A stretch of 52,502 nucleotides of DNA from an uncultured Hyphomicrobiales bacterium. GTDB lineage: Bacteria > Pseudomonadota > Alphaproteobacteria > Rhizobiales > Beijerinckiaceae. The stretch is from the NCBI GenBank assembly GCA_903847605.1, contig CAINED010000022.1, positions 1 through 52,502 of the forward strand. The letters are read 5' to 3'. Positions 17,072 to 26,475 of this stretch are shown here, piece after piece. The translations under genes were made by a program, and so were the position numbers. The notes beneath the pieces are model-generated. The model searched no databases, had not been told where the DNA came from, and was given only the letters and a program-made list of their open reading frames with translations. Within the stretch, counting starts at the first letter, position 1. Each line of letters opens with the position of its first letter.

Positions 17072-17995
17072 ATGATCCCGATCCGCCGTCTTGGCTATGC
17101 CGTGTTCGAATCGCCGGATGTTCTGCGCATGGCCGAATATTATCAGAATGTAATCGGCTTCGAAGCCGTCGAGCGCAGCTCAAAGCGCGCGGTCATGGCC
17201 ACCAAATCCGGCCAGATTGCTCTGGTGTTCGAGAACGGGCCATCAACCCATTGTCCGCGCCTTTCTCTCGAGGCCGACCCCGACTTCGATCTCGAAGATG
17301 CAGGGCGTGTTCTGCGATCCCATGGATTGAGCGTCGAACTTTGCAGCGACATCGCGCCGGGCGTTCGCGAGGCCGCCGTCTTTACCGATCCCAAGGGTAC
17401 GGAGATCGAAATTCTTTCACGCGTCGAGCCCGTAGCGACTAGGGCGAATGGCGGCGGTATTTCGCCGGTGAAGTTCGGTCACATTGCCTTCACCGCATCG
17501 ACGGCCAAATCGATCACGGATTTCTATTGCAACGCGCTGGGCTTTCGCGTTTCGGACTGGATCGAGAGCGTCTTTGCCTTCCTGCGCTGCGGGCCGGATC
17601 ATCACACCTGCAATTTCATCGATGGCCCTGACGGTGTCATGCATCACATGGCCTTCGAATTGAAGGACTGGGCGCATGTGCTGACGGCCAGCGATCTGCT
17701 GGCTGCGAACAGGAAGCCGATTATCTGGGGGCCGGGCCGTCACGAAGTCGGACACAATATCTTCATCTATCATCGCGACCCGGACGATCACATCGTCGAA
17801 CTCTTTACGGAGATCGACCTGATGAAGGACGAGTCGCTCGGTTATTTCGATCCGCGCCCGTGGCATCGCGACAGGCCGCAACGCCCCAAGGTCTGGGGGC
17901 GCGAAGAAGCGGCGCCGCAATGGGGCCTGCCGCCATCGGCGGAATTCAGGCGCGGCGGCGAGCAGCATCTCGCGCGCCAAGGTCACAATGGATAG
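17072..17995 (+). CDS. Two-domain VOC protein, type I extradiol dioxygenase-like
   Basis: 307 residues with two tandem vicinal-oxygen-chelate modules (about 5-115 and 132-250). The metal ligands of extradiol dioxygenases are present in the second module: His137 (FGHIAF), His192 (VMHHMAFE; His191 is adjacent) and Glu243 (DDHIVELFTE). FIYHRDPDDHIVE is the usual C-terminal block. Such enzymes open catechol-type rings using Fe(II). The gene has its own RBS (GAGGA) and possibly its own promoter, and no obvious ring-cleavage pathway genes flank it. The substrate is unknown; a decyclising or isomerising VOC enzyme is an alternative. Confidence 0.85.
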   Translation: MIPIRRLGYAVFESPDVLRMAEYYQNVIGFEAVERSSKRAVMATKSGQIALVFENGPSTHCPRLSLEADPDFDLEDAGRVLRSHGLSVELCSDIAPGVREAAVFTDPKGTEIEILSRVEPVATRANGGGISPVKFGHIAFTASTAKSITDFYCNALGFRVSDWIESVFAFLRCGPDHHTCNFIDGPDGVMHHMAFELKDWAHVLTASDLLAANRKPIIWGPGRHEVGHNIFIYHRDPDDHIVELFTEIDLMKDESLGYFDPRPWHRDRPQRPKVWGREEAAPQWGLPPSAEFRRGGEQHLARQGHNG

Positions 17996-18012
17996 ATGCG
18001 CCGCCTCAATGC

Positions 18013-18996
18013 TTATTGAGGCTCGAGCCCCATGTTTTTCACGACGGTCTGGTACATCTTCGCTTCGCGATTGATGAGGTTCTGAAACATCTCGATCGAT
18101 TCGCTGTAGGTCGCGATGCCCAGCTTTTCGAGCGTGGATGTGTTCGACTTGTCGCTGAAGGCTTCGCGCAGGCGGGTGTTGAGGAGACGGACGATATCCG
18201 CGGGCGTTCCCTTAGGCGCAAGAACGCCCCACCAGACCGCCATTTCCATATCCGGAAAGCCCTGTTCTTCGAGCGTCGGCACATCGGGGATGACGGGCAG
18301 CCGGTTCTTCGCGGCAATGCCGATGATCCGCGCCGTGCCGGCCTGGCGGAAGGGATAAATACTTGCGAGCGTCGCCATGCTCATCTGGATGTTGTTCGAC
18401 GCAACCTCCGTCATGGCTGCCGCCGAGCCGCGGAAGGGCACATGCACGAGCTTCACGTCGAGCACCTGCATGATGCGTTCGACGGCAAGATGTGGCGGCG
18501 TTCCGGCGCCGGGCGAGCCATAGTTGTAGGCGCCCGGCTTTGCTTTCACGGCAGCGATGAATTCCTTGAAATCCCTGGCCGGGAAATTCGCATTGACCGC
18601 GACCATTTCGGGCGCTTCCGCGACATAGGCGATCGGCACGAGGTCGGTCAGCGGATCGTAGCCGATGTTCTTGAAGATGTACTGATTGATGACGACCTGC
18701 GAATTGTTGGCAAGAAACAGCGTATGGCCGTCGGGCGCGGCGCGTACCACGGCGAGCGCGCCGGTGCTGCCGCTTGCGCCGCCGCGATTTTCGACGATGA
18801 CGCTCTGTCCCAGCGTCTTTGAAAGATGCTGGGACATGATGCGGCCGATGATGTCCGTCGCGCCGCCGGCGACTGCGGGAACGACGACCGTTATGCGCTG
18901 CGTGGGAAATGCCGGCGTTTGCGCATGTACGAAATTGGCGACCAGATTCAATCCGGCCGCGATGGCAACAGACAGCCCGATTCCGAAAGTGCGCAT
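18013..18996 (-). CDS. Bug/TctC-family tripartite tricarboxylate transporter binding protein
   Basis: 327 residues with a signal peptide ending FVHAQ. The Bug fold blocks are clear: FPTQRITVVVPAVAGGATDIIGR near the mature N-terminus, VIVENRGGASGSTGA, YNYGSPGAGTPPHLA, LVHVPFRGSAAAMTEV and PDVPTLEEQGFP. Bug proteins bind carboxylates or other small polar ligands in the periplasm for TctAB-type carriers or act as sensors. No TctA or TctB gene is nearby. It converges on the VOC gene (17 bases between stops) and is first of four such proteins in this window. Confidence 0.92.
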   Translation of the reverse strand: MRTFGIGLSVAIAAGLNLVANFVHAQTPAFPTQRITVVVPAVAGGATDIIGRIMSQHLSKTLGQSVIVENRGGASGSTGALAVVRAAPDGHTLFLANNSQVVINQYIFKNIGYDPLTDLVPIAYVAEAPEMVAVNANFPARDFKEFIAAVKAKPGAYNYGSPGAGTPPHLAVERIMQVLDVKLVHVPFRGSAAAMTEVASNNIQMSMATLASIYPFRQAGTARIIGIAAKNRLPVIPDVPTLEEQGFPDMEMAVWWGVLAPKGTPADIVRLLNTRLREAFSDKSNTSTLEKLGIATYSESIEMFQNLINREAKMYQTVVKNMGLEPQ

Positions 18997-19083
18997 GTTT
19001 CCCTCCCTGCGCCCGTCCGGCGGGCGTTTGAGGGAAGGTTCGCGCTTGCGACTTTCGCTGTCAACCCGATGCGCGCCTCCGCT

Positions 19084-19890
19084 TCAGCGGCTGGCGGACG
19101 CCAATGTCATGGCATTGCGCTGCGCGAGTTTCTGCCGCAGCAGATCCGAGGCTAGGTCGATGCGGTCGGCCGTACAGCGTCCGATATAAGCGCCCGATTC
19201 CAGCGGATCGGACAATTCACAAGATATCGAGCGCGCCTGAAGAAGAATCGCCAGCCGGTGTTCCGCCCGTTCGTTGCAACTCTGCATGACGCCGTCGATG
19301 CGCTTGCACATGACATGATCGGGCAGCGGTTCGACGCCCGCGAGTATCACCTTGAGATTGTCGGCCACGATGGACGTCGCGCCGATGACCTTGACCCGTT
19401 TGAAGGTGCGCGGTTCTGCGAAAGCGATTTTCGACGAGCGTGAGGCAAGGCGCAGATCCGAGACGAGGGGTGTTTGTGGGCCGCTCTGCATCTGACTCGC
19501 CTGGGAGATCGGGCCGGCGTCGTCTGCTTTCATGGCGATCTTGCCGCCGGCATAGATGGCGCTGGCTTTCCACGCTTCGGCTTTCATCGGGAATTTGCGC
19601 TCTCCCGCGACGGGCAGGTTGAGGGCGGTCCTCGCATAGGGCGTTGCGCCGATCCGCGCGAATGTTTCGGGCTCCAAGAGATCGGGCAATTCCGCGACAA
19701 CGGCGTTAAGGCTTTCGCGCATCTGTTCGTTAACCATAAGCCCCCTGGCGGGCGAACCTGTGCGTGGCGAAATCAGCAGTACAAACAGCGATAGAAGGAT
19801 CGGCAATACCCAGATGATGAGGCCGAGATGCTTTATGAGCGCGGAGACGGGAGGGACTGGCTCGGCGATGACACGCGAGGAAAAAGACAT
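19084..19890 (-). CDS. Membrane-anchored protein with degenerate thermonuclease (SNase)-like domain
   Basis: 268 residues from ATG 19890, which follows GGAGCG. One transmembrane segment (about 20-41), a linker, then from about residue 167 a region that follows the alphaproteobacterial SNase-like pattern: VKVIGATSIVADNLKVILAGVE, CKRIDGVMQSCNERAEHRLAILL, SISCE and GAYIGRC, then DLASDLLRQK. The catalytic residues of staphylococcal nuclease are not preserved: Lys180 stands where Arg35 would be, and the Asp40 and Glu43 positions are Gly and Pro. It is therefore probably a binding or structural protein. It is divergent from the Tad operon, with a shared 265-base intergenic region. The fold call rests on pattern alone. 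Confidence 0.6.
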   Translation of the reverse strand: MSFSSRVIAEPVPPVSALIKHLGLIIWVLPILLSLFVLLISPRTGSPARGLMVNEQMRESLNAVVAELPDLLEPETFARIGATPYARTALNLPVAGERKFPMKAEAWKASAIYAGGKIAMKADDAGPISQASQMQSGPQTPLVSDLRLASRSSKIAFAEPRTFKRVKVIGATSIVADNLKVILAGVEPLPDHVMCKRIDGVMQSCNERAEHRLAILLQARSISCELSDPLESGAYIGRCTADRIDLASDLLRQKLAQRNAMTLASASR

Positions 19891-20155
19891 GGTGCGCTCC
19901 AGGACGGGGAACGCGCGGAGCATTCCCCTTCTGCCTGAAAGCAAGATCGCATAAAGCCGTGAAGCGAGATTGAGAGCGCGCGCTCGAATGCATGGCAAAA
20001 AAGCAAACAGCCGTTAAACTTACTAAAATCGTACCTTCGTACATGCGTTTTCATCCTATAAAGCTTAAGAAATGATTGGCCGCGTAACATCCCGAAAATT
20101 AGCATCTTTTTAGCACGATAAGCCGGAAATGACGCCAACGAAACAGGTGGCGTCC

Positions 20156-21004
20156 ATGCGTTTGAAAGTCTCCGTCCTCATTCCCCTGTCGATCGTGCTG
20201 GGCCTCGCGGCCGTCCAATCCGGGCGCAGCTGGCTCGACAGACAGATGGACGAACGTGCCCGCGTTCTCGAAGCGCAAAACCGGACGAAGCCGCAAGCTG
20301 CATTCGCAACGATGGTGGTGGCGAACCGCCCCCTGCGCTTCGGCAACGAATTGTCGTCCGGCGTGCTGAAAGAAATTCCCTGGGCTTCCGATCAAATGCC
20401 GCCCGGCGCTTACGCGAGGATTTCCGATGTCATGAAAAGCGGCAAGCGTCTTGCGCTGGCGGCTATCGAGACCAACGAGCCGATCCTTGAAACGAAGATT
20501 ACCGGCCCGGGTCAAAAGGCAAACCTCGCGGCAATCATCGAAGAGGGCAAGAAAGCGATTACCGTGCGCGTCGACGATGTCGTGGGTGTCGCTGGCTTCG
20601 TCCTGCCGGGCGATCGTGTCGACATTCTCCTGACGCGCAAGGGCGGCGCGGGCTACGCCATCTCCGATAGCATCCTGCAGAACGTCAAGGTGCTCGCCAT
20701 CGACCAGAAGGCGGACGAGCGTCTCGACAAGCCGGTGATTGCGCGCGCCGTCACGCTAGAAGTTTCGACGCAGGAAGCACAACGCCTCAACGTGGCGCAA
20801 AGCGTGGGGACTCTCTCGCTGATCCTGCGTCCCGTCGCCGAATATTCGCCCGAGCCGATCGCGCGCGTTTCGAGCAGCCAGCTCGCGGGCGCAGGTCAGA
20901 CCACGCAAAAATCCGAACAAACGCCCGGCGCCAACGCCGTGGTGAACGTCATCCGCAGCGTGACACGACGCGAATACAGCGTTCCCGTCGACCGGGGTCA
21001 ATAA
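20156..21004 (+). CDS. cpaB: Flp pilus assembly protein CpaB (RcpC)
   Basis: First gene of the Tad operon, about 280 residues. An N-terminal membrane anchor (LKVSVLIPLSIVLGLAAVQ) is followed by an SAF-type domain (ATMVVANRPLRFGNELSSGVL, then IPWASDQMPPGAYARISDVM) and a conserved segment ITVRVDDVVGVAGFVLPGDRVDILLTR. CpaB sits in the periplasm and works with the secretin. ATG 20156 follows AGGTGG; ATG 20129 is an alternative nine codons earlier. The last 40 residues (Gln/Thr/Ala-rich, then VNVIRSVTRREYSVP) are a flexible tail common in this family. Confidence 0.93.
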   Translation: MRLKVSVLIPLSIVLGLAAVQSGRSWLDRQMDERARVLEAQNRTKPQAAFATMVVANRPLRFGNELSSGVLKEIPWASDQMPPGAYARISDVMKSGKRLALAAIETNEPILETKITGPGQKANLAAIIEEGKKAITVRVDDVVGVAGFVLPGDRVDILLTRKGGAGYAISDSILQNVKVLAIDQKADERLDKPVIARAVTLEVSTQEAQRLNVAQSVGTLSLILRPVAEYSPEPIARVSSSQLAGAGQTTQKSEQTPGANAVVNVIRSVTRREYSVPVDRGQ

Positions 21005-21034
21005 GCGCACGGATTAATGGAGCAGGGGGCTCAG

Positions 21035-22477
21035 ATGTCGAAGGATCAAATACCGAGCGCGCGCATGGGGGCTGCGGTCTTCACGTTCGCGCATAAGCCT
21101 TCAGCGATGTTGCGATGGTTGCTGCCCGCGGCGCTCGCCCTTTCAATATTGCCCGGGATCGCCGACATGGCGAACGCCGCCGGCGGACGAAGCGTGAAAC
21201 TGCAGCGCGACGGCGACGTGCCGACGATCACGGTTTCCACGGGCAATACGGAAACCTTGCGCACGCCGAACGCCTTTGTCGATCTCGTCGTGGGAGACCC
21301 GACGATCGCCGATGTCATGCCGCTCACCGACAAGAGTTTCTACGTCCACGGCAAGAAGACGGGCACGACGACAGTTTCGGCCTATGACGCGGACAAGCAA
21401 CTTGTCGGCACGATTGAAATCGAAGTCGGCGCGAACTCGAACAGATTGCAGCGCGAGCTTCGCTCGAGAATGCCGAATGCGCGGATACGCGTTGCTTCGA
21501 TCAACGGACGCATCGAATTGTCCGGCACGGTCCCGGATGCGCCTTCGGCCGAGAGAGCCATGACGATAGCCCGCCAGTTCGGGCCCAATGTGCTGAATTC
21601 GATAACGGTGACGCAATCGCAGCAGGTGATGCTGGAAGTGCGCTTCATCGAGGCGTCGCGCAATGCAGGACGCGACCTCGGCGTCAACTGGAACATCAAC
21701 GGGCGCGGGGTGACGGCAACGGTCGCCGGAACCGCGGCGAATTCGACTCCTTTTGGAACATTCATCGGCCATATCCTTCAGCGTGGCACGACCGTCGATG
21801 TGCTCATCAACGCGCTTGAACAAAAAGGTCTCGGACGCCGGCTCGCCGAGCCGAATCTCATCGCCATGTCAGGACAGGAAGCGAGCTTCCTCGCCGGCGG
21901 CGAATTTCCCTTCCCGGTGCCCGCGCCACTTGGCTCTCCACCGGCAATCCAGTTCAAGAAATTCGGCGTCGGACTGACCTTCACGCCGACGGTGCTCGCC
22001 GACGGCATGATCAATCTCAAGATCGAACCCGAGGTCAGCCAGATCGATACGACCTCTTCGGTTTCCTTCGGAACGGGATCGGTGCCGAGCCTCGTCGTGC
22101 GCCGCGCCAGTACAACGGTTGAATTGCGCGACGGACAGAGCTTCGCAATTGCAGGTCTGCTGCAATCCATGTCTTCGGACAATGTGCGGCAGCTCCCCTG
22201 GATCGGCAACGTTCCCGTGATCGGAACGCTGTTCAAGTCGCAGGCCTTCGAGCGCCGCGAAACGGATCTCGCCATCATCGTAACGCCGCGCATCGTGCGT
22301 CCGGCGGCGCCGAACCAGCGACTGGCGGGTCCGCTCGACAATACGCTGCCAGCCAACGATGTCGACCGCTTCATACTCCAGCGTCAGGAAGTGACGCCGC
22401 GACAGGCGCGCCGCGACCTCAATGTTCCCCCGCGCATCGCCACCGGACATATCCTCGATCTCAAGGGAGCTCGCTGA
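21035..22477 (+). CDS. cpaC: Tad pilus secretin CpaC (RcpA)
   Basis: 480 residues; forms the outer-membrane pore of the Tad pilus. A signal peptide (LLPAALALSILPGIADMANAAGG) is followed by a BON/pilus-domain stretch (PTITVSTGNTETLRTPNAFVDLVVGDPTIADV) and the secretin core: QVMLEVRFIEASRNAGRDLGVNW, GLGRRLAEPNLIAMSGQEASFLAGGEFP, VGLTFTPTV and ETDLAIIVTPRIVRP. ATG 21035 is preferred over ATG 21017 because AGGGGG lies 5 bases upstream. It is 30 bases after cpaB and 1 base before the next gene, so co-transcription is certain in practice. Confidence 0.95.
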   Translation: MSKDQIPSARMGAAVFTFAHKPSAMLRWLLPAALALSILPGIADMANAAGGRSVKLQRDGDVPTITVSTGNTETLRTPNAFVDLVVGDPTIADVMPLTDKSFYVHGKKTGTTTVSAYDADKQLVGTIEIEVGANSNRLQRELRSRMPNARIRVASINGRIELSGTVPDAPSAERAMTIARQFGPNVLNSITVTQSQQVMLEVRFIEASRNAGRDLGVNWNINGRGVTATVAGTAANSTPFGTFIGHILQRGTTVDVLINALEQKGLGRRLAEPNLIAMSGQEASFLAGGEFPFPVPAPLGSPPAIQFKKFGVGLTFTPTVLADGMINLKIEPEVSQIDTTSSVSFGTGSVPSLVVRRASTTVELRDGQSFAIAGLLQSMSSDNVRQLPWIGNVPVIGTLFKSQAFERRETDLAIIVTPRIVRPAAPNQRLAGPLDNTLPANDVDRFILQRQEVTPRQARRDLNVPPRIATGHILDLKGAR

Positions 22478-22478
22478 G

Positions 22479-22811
22479 ATGACAGCCCGCATCGGTTCAC
22501 GACTTTCAATTCTCGGCCTCGGCGTTGCGTTGAGCCTGCTTGGCGGCTGCAGCGAATATCTGATGCGCGAGGACCGTATCGCCCTGAGCGCCGGCAACGC
22601 CGTGGAGGCCAACAAGGTCACGCATATCAACGATCCATGGCCACGCGAAGGTTTCGACACACGGCCGAGCACCGTTGGTCAACGTGTTGTTGTTCCGCTG
22701 CAAAGATATCGCAGCGGCTTGCCGCCAGCGCGCGGCAACCAGGGCGGCGCGCCGGCGGGGGTATCCGGCGGAGCAACTGCACAGATCTCTTCAGGCGCGA
22801 CGACCAACTAG
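22479..22811 (+). CDS. Small Tad-cluster lipoprotein (CpaD position)
   Basis: 110 residues. Signal peptide with lipobox LLGGC, so Cys would be lipidated and the protein held in the outer or inner membrane. The start of the mature chain, SEYLMREDRIALSAGNAVEANKV, then THINDPWPREGFDTRP, is the region shared with CpaD-type pilus proteins; the C-terminal half is Gly/Ala/Ser-rich and low in complexity. It is half the length of CpaD from Caulobacter (about 220 residues). Sitting between cpaC and cpaE with 1-base spacing, it occupies the cpaD slot and probably serves as the secretin pilotin. Confidence 0.8.
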   Translation: MTARIGSRLSILGLGVALSLLGGCSEYLMREDRIALSAGNAVEANKVTHINDPWPREGFDTRPSTVGQRVVVPLQRYRSGLPPARGNQGGAPAGVSGGATAQISSGATTN

Positions 22812-22827
22812 GAATCGGATTGAAATA

Positions 22828-23961
22828 ATGCTTGCGCCCGCACGAAAGGTTCTTCTGGTCAGCCGCGACAGCGCGCTGGCGAGTTCAACGCGATCGGTCT
22901 TTGGCCGTTCGAACTATGCGACATTCGAGCATATCGACGCCAATGTGCGTGACATCGTGAACGCGCCGCAGCTTGCGGACGCCGCGTTGCTGATCGTCGA
23001 TATCGACGCGACCAATCGCGACGAACTGGTCGCGTTGCAGGGGATCATGACGCGCTTTCCCGGCACGATGCCCGTGGTTGTGCTGACCGAATCGTTCGAC
23101 GATGCCGTCGGGCGGTGGTTCCTGCAGATCAAGGTGAGCGACTTTTTGCGCAAGCCTGTCACAGGCGAAGAAATCGCCCTGGTTTGCACGGTTCTCTTCG
23201 GGGCTGCGAGCGGCGGCACGGCGAATTCGACTGTTATCAGCGCCTTCATCGCGGCAGCGGGCGGCGTCGGCAACACGACCCTCGCCGTCGAGGCGGCGGT
23301 TCAGTTCGCCAAGGTGGAGGCTGCGAAAAATGCGACCTGTCTTGTCGATCTCGATTTTCAGAACGACGCCTGCGCCTCGCATCTCGACATAGAGCCGCGG
23401 CTCGACCTTCAGGAAATCGGCAAGAACGGCGAGCGCCTCGATGCGCAATTGCTGGAAGTCATGGCGTCGCGCCATTCGTCTGGACTCGTTCTTTTCGGCG
23501 CCATCTGCAATCGCGGCGAACCGGAACATGTCTCGACCGAAGCCGTGCTTCGTCTGCTCGACGTCGTTTCATCGCGCTACGAACAGGTCGTCCTCGATCT
23601 GCCGAGGACGTGGCATCCGTGGACTGAAGATGTTCTGCACGCATCGGACAGGATTTATGTCGTGACCGACATGACTGTGCCGGGGCTGCGCAGCGGCAAG
23701 CGCACGTTGCAGAGAATCATCGAGAAAGCGCGCCCGGACAACCCGCCCAAGGTGATCGTCAATCGCGCGGAGAAGCAGGGCTTCTTCGGCAATGGAATTC
23801 GCAGGGCGGATGTCGAGCGCGTGCTGGAAGATCATCTGGCAGGACTTGTGAGCAACAATTACCCGCTGGTGCGCGAAGCGATCGATCGCGGCGTGCCGCT
23901 GGAGGTTGTCAAGCAGGGCAATCCCGTGACGAGCGATCTGAAGAAGATACTTTTTGCCTGA
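22828..23961 (+). CDS. cpaE: Tad pilus localisation/assembly protein CpaE (TadZ)
   Basis: 377 residues. A receiver-like N-terminal domain (KVLLVSRDSALASSTRSVF; Asp58 in LLIVDID, lysine in DFLRKPV) precedes a MinD/ParA-type ATPase domain. The P-loop reads AAAGGVGNTTLAVE (GGVGNTT at 145-151), without the lysines of the deviant Walker A, as in several CpaE proteins; VDLDFQNDA is the switch I/Walker A-prime area and VVLDLPRTW the Walker B. CpaE places the Tad machine at the cell pole. It starts 16 bases after the lipoprotein gene. Confidence 0.92.
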   Translation: MLAPARKVLLVSRDSALASSTRSVFGRSNYATFEHIDANVRDIVNAPQLADAALLIVDIDATNRDELVALQGIMTRFPGTMPVVVLTESFDDAVGRWFLQIKVSDFLRKPVTGEEIALVCTVLFGAASGGTANSTVISAFIAAAGGVGNTTLAVEAAVQFAKVEAAKNATCLVDLDFQNDACASHLDIEPRLDLQEIGKNGERLDAQLLEVMASRHSSGLVLFGAICNRGEPEHVSTEAVLRLLDVVSSRYEQVVLDLPRTWHPWTEDVLHASDRIYVVTDMTVPGLRSGKRTLQRIIEKARPDNPPKVIVNRAEKQGFFGNGIRRADVERVLEDHLAGLVSNNYPLVREAIDRGVPLEVVKQGNPVTSDLKKILFA

Positions 23962-23986
23962 GAAGAACAAAGCAGGAGCCGGGGCG

Positions 23987-25495
23987 ATGTTGGGGCGTTT
24001 CTCGAGCATGCGGTTGGCGCGCAAGGATCAGACGATCGCTGCGCCTCCCCCTCCAATGGGGAACGATCTCCCGCCTCCGCCGCCCTTGATGGAAGCGGTC
24101 CACGCTGCGCCTCCGCCGCCGCCTGTCATGTCCGACGCGCCGCCCGCCAGCGAGGCCATGCGTTTCACGGTGCCGCAGGGCGTTATTGCGTCTGAGCCTG
24201 TCGCTGCGCCGGCAAATCCTGCATCGCGAAAGATGCTCGATGCAAAAGTGCGGCTGCATCACAAGTTGCTCGAGGACATGAATCTCGCGGCCATGGACAA
24301 GATGCCGGTCGAGCAGATACGTCCGCAGATTCACGAAGTCGTTTCGCAATATGTCATCCAGGAACGGCTGGCGCTGACCACAAACGAGTTGTCGAAATTC
24401 GTCGACGAAATCATCGACGAGATGGTTGGCCTCGGGCCGCTGGAACCCCTTCTGCGCGATCAGACGATCTCGGATATCCTGATCAACGGACACGACCACA
24501 TATTCGTCGAACGTCGCGGTCAGCTTGAACCGGTCGCATCGAGTTTCAAGGATGAGGCGCACCTTCTGCGCATCGTGAACCGCATCGTCGCCGGTGTCGG
24601 CCGTCGCGTGGACGAGTCGCAGCCGATGTGCGACGCCCGTCTCGCCGACGGGTCGCGTGTCAACGTTGCCGTTCGCCCGATCGCCGTCGATGGGCCGCTG
24701 GTCTCGATCCGCAAATTCTCCAAGCGGCCTTTCAGCATGGACAAACTCGTCGACATCGGCGCGTTGAAACCGCAGATGGGGGAACTTCTCGCGGCGGCGG
24801 TTTCTGCGCGTATCACGCTCATCGTTTCCGGCGGCACGGGTTCGGGCAAAACGACGATGCTCAATGCATTGTCTTCCTTCATATCCGAGAAAGAGCGCCT
24901 CATTACGATTGAGGATGCCGCGGAATTGCAGTTGCAGCAGAACCATGTAGCACGCATGGAAACCCGCCCTCCGAACATGGAGGGCAAGGGCGAGATCAGG
25001 CAGCGCGAACTTGTCAAAAACGCGCTGCGTATGCGCCCCGAACGCATCATCCTCGGCGAGTGTCGCGGCGAAGAAGCCTTCGACATGCTGCAGGCGATGA
25101 ATACGGGCCACGAAGGTTCAATGGCCACCATTCACGCGAACTCGCCGCGCGAAGCGGTGTCCCGCCTCGAACAGATGATCGGCATGGCTGGCTTGCCGAT
25201 GTCGCAGATGTCGATCCGGACCCAGATTGCATCGGCCGTGCGTCTCATCGTGCAATTGCAGCGTCTGAGCGACGGCACGCGCCGCGTCACCAGCGTCGCC
25301 GAAATCACGGGCATGGAAGGCGACGTTGTCCAGATGCAGGAAATCTTCAAATTCGTGCGTACGGCGACGCAGGACGACGGCAAGGTCATCGGACATTTTG
25401 CCGCCACCGGCGTGCGCCCGCGTTTCCTTCAGGAACTGATCGCCAAGGGAATCCAGATTCCCGGGGCTTATTTCGATCCGTCGAAACCTCTGTGA
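23987..25495 (+). CDS. cpaF: Tad pilus ATPase CpaF (TadA)
   Basis: 502 residues; hexameric ATPase that drives pilus extension and retraction. ATG 23987 follows AGGAG. The first 60 residues are Pro/Ala/Met-rich with three polyproline runs (around 20-23, 29-33 and 42-46), then a helical CpaF N-domain (MLDAKVRLHHKLLEDMNL to about 150) and the ATPase core: Walker A GGTGSGKTT 282-290, Asp box TIEDAAEL about 307-314, Walker B RIILGECRGEE 353-363 and His box HEGSMATIHANS 375-386. The polyproline stretches would need elongation factor P for efficient translation. Confidence 0.96.
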   Translation: MLGRFSSMRLARKDQTIAAPPPPMGNDLPPPPPLMEAVHAAPPPPPVMSDAPPASEAMRFTVPQGVIASEPVAAPANPASRKMLDAKVRLHHKLLEDMNLAAMDKMPVEQIRPQIHEVVSQYVIQERLALTTNELSKFVDEIIDEMVGLGPLEPLLRDQTISDILINGHDHIFVERRGQLEPVASSFKDEAHLLRIVNRIVAGVGRRVDESQPMCDARLADGSRVNVAVRPIAVDGPLVSIRKFSKRPFSMDKLVDIGALKPQMGELLAAAVSARITLIVSGGTGSGKTTMLNALSSFISEKERLITIEDAAELQLQQNHVARMETRPPNMEGKGEIRQRELVKNALRMRPERIILGECRGEEAFDMLQAMNTGHEGSMATIHANSPREAVSRLEQMIGMAGLPMSQMSIRTQIASAVRLIVQLQRLSDGTRRVTSVAEITGMEGDVVQMQEIFKFVRTATQDDGKVIGHFAATGVRPRFLQELIAKGIQIPGAYFDPSKPL

Positions 25496-25499
25496 GGCG

Positions 25500-26468
25500 A
25501 TGATGTCGCAAAGCATCGACCCGATCTGGATTTTTTCCGCCTGCGTATTTCTCGCGGTCTTCGCTGCGATCGAGGCGGTGCAATCGCTGTTTTTCGGGGC
25601 GGCCAACTATCGCAGCCAGGTCAATCGGCGCTTGCAGCAGCAGGAGAACGAGACGAGCCGCGTTCAGTCGATCATCGATCTGCGACGTTCACGCGGTCTC
25701 ACTGTCAACGCCGACTGGCAGCTGTCGTTCATCTGGCTCAACAAGCTGATCGTGCAGTCCGGCATCAACGTGGATATGACGAAGTTGGGTCTGGCGGCGC
25801 TGGCTGCCGGTCTTGTCGGCGGCGTGGCCGGGTTCTTCGCGGCGGGCATAATGGGCGTGCTCGCCGCTGCGCCTCTCGCCGGTTTCGTCCTTCCCGTTCT
25901 GGTGCTGATGTATCTGCGGCGCAGGCGCAGAAAGAAGTTCACGGATCAGCTCGCCGAAGCCATCGATATCATCGTGCGGTCCCTGCGCGCGGGTCATCCT
26001 GTCCCGTCGGCCATCAAGTTGGCTGCGCGCGAATTGCCCGATCCCATCGGTACCGAATTCGGCATGGTCGAGGACGAAATCACCTTCGGCCTCGATCTCG
26101 AATCGGCGATGCGCAACATGTATCAGCGTGTCGGGCAGGAGGACTTGCCGCTACTCATCGCGTCGGTCGCGATCCAGACGTCGTCGGGCGGCAATCTCAC
26201 GGAAATTCTGGAAGGGCTCTCCGGCGTCATCCGTTCGCGCGTGAAGATGCGCCGCAAGATCACCGCGATTTCAGCCGAAGGGCGCATTTCCGCGATCATT
26301 CTGTCCGCTACGCCTTTTGCACTGTTCGCGATCATCAATACGCTCAACCCGAATTTTTACGGCGGCAAATGGGATAGTCCGATCATGACCTATGGTCTGG
26401 CCGGCGCTTTCGTCTGGATGATGCTCGGCAATCTGTGGATGCGCAAGATGATCAACTTCAAGTTCTGA
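25500..26468 (+). CDS. tadB: Tad pilus inner-membrane platform protein TadB
   Basis: 322 residues (a second ATG at 25503 gives one less). GSPF/T2SSF fold: an N-terminal membrane segment (WIFSACVFLAVFAAIEAVQSLFF), a pair in the middle, the cytoplasmic domain DQLAEAIDIIVRSLRAGHPVPSAIKLAARELPDP, GQEDLPLLIASVAIQTSSGGNLTEIL and two C-terminal segments. GAGG at 25494-25497 is the RBS. It begins 4 bases after cpaF and forms the platform with TadC. Confidence 0.95.
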   Translation: MMSQSIDPIWIFSACVFLAVFAAIEAVQSLFFGAANYRSQVNRRLQQQENETSRVQSIIDLRRSRGLTVNADWQLSFIWLNKLIVQSGINVDMTKLGLAALAAGLVGGVAGFFAAGIMGVLAAAPLAGFVLPVLVLMYLRRRRRKKFTDQLAEAIDIIVRSLRAGHPVPSAIKLAARELPDPIGTEFGMVEDEITFGLDLESAMRNMYQRVGQEDLPLLIASVAIQTSSGGNLTEILEGLSGVIRSRVKMRRKITAISAEGRISAIILSATPFALFAIINTLNPNFYGGKWDSPIMTYGLAGAFVWMMLGNLWMRKMINFKF

Positions 26469-26475
26469 GACAGTC

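Noticed and set aside
19891..20128. ATG 20129 as the cpaB start and a promoter in the divergent region
   Set aside because: The start at 20156 has the better spaced RBS, and no convincing hexamer pair was found in the region.
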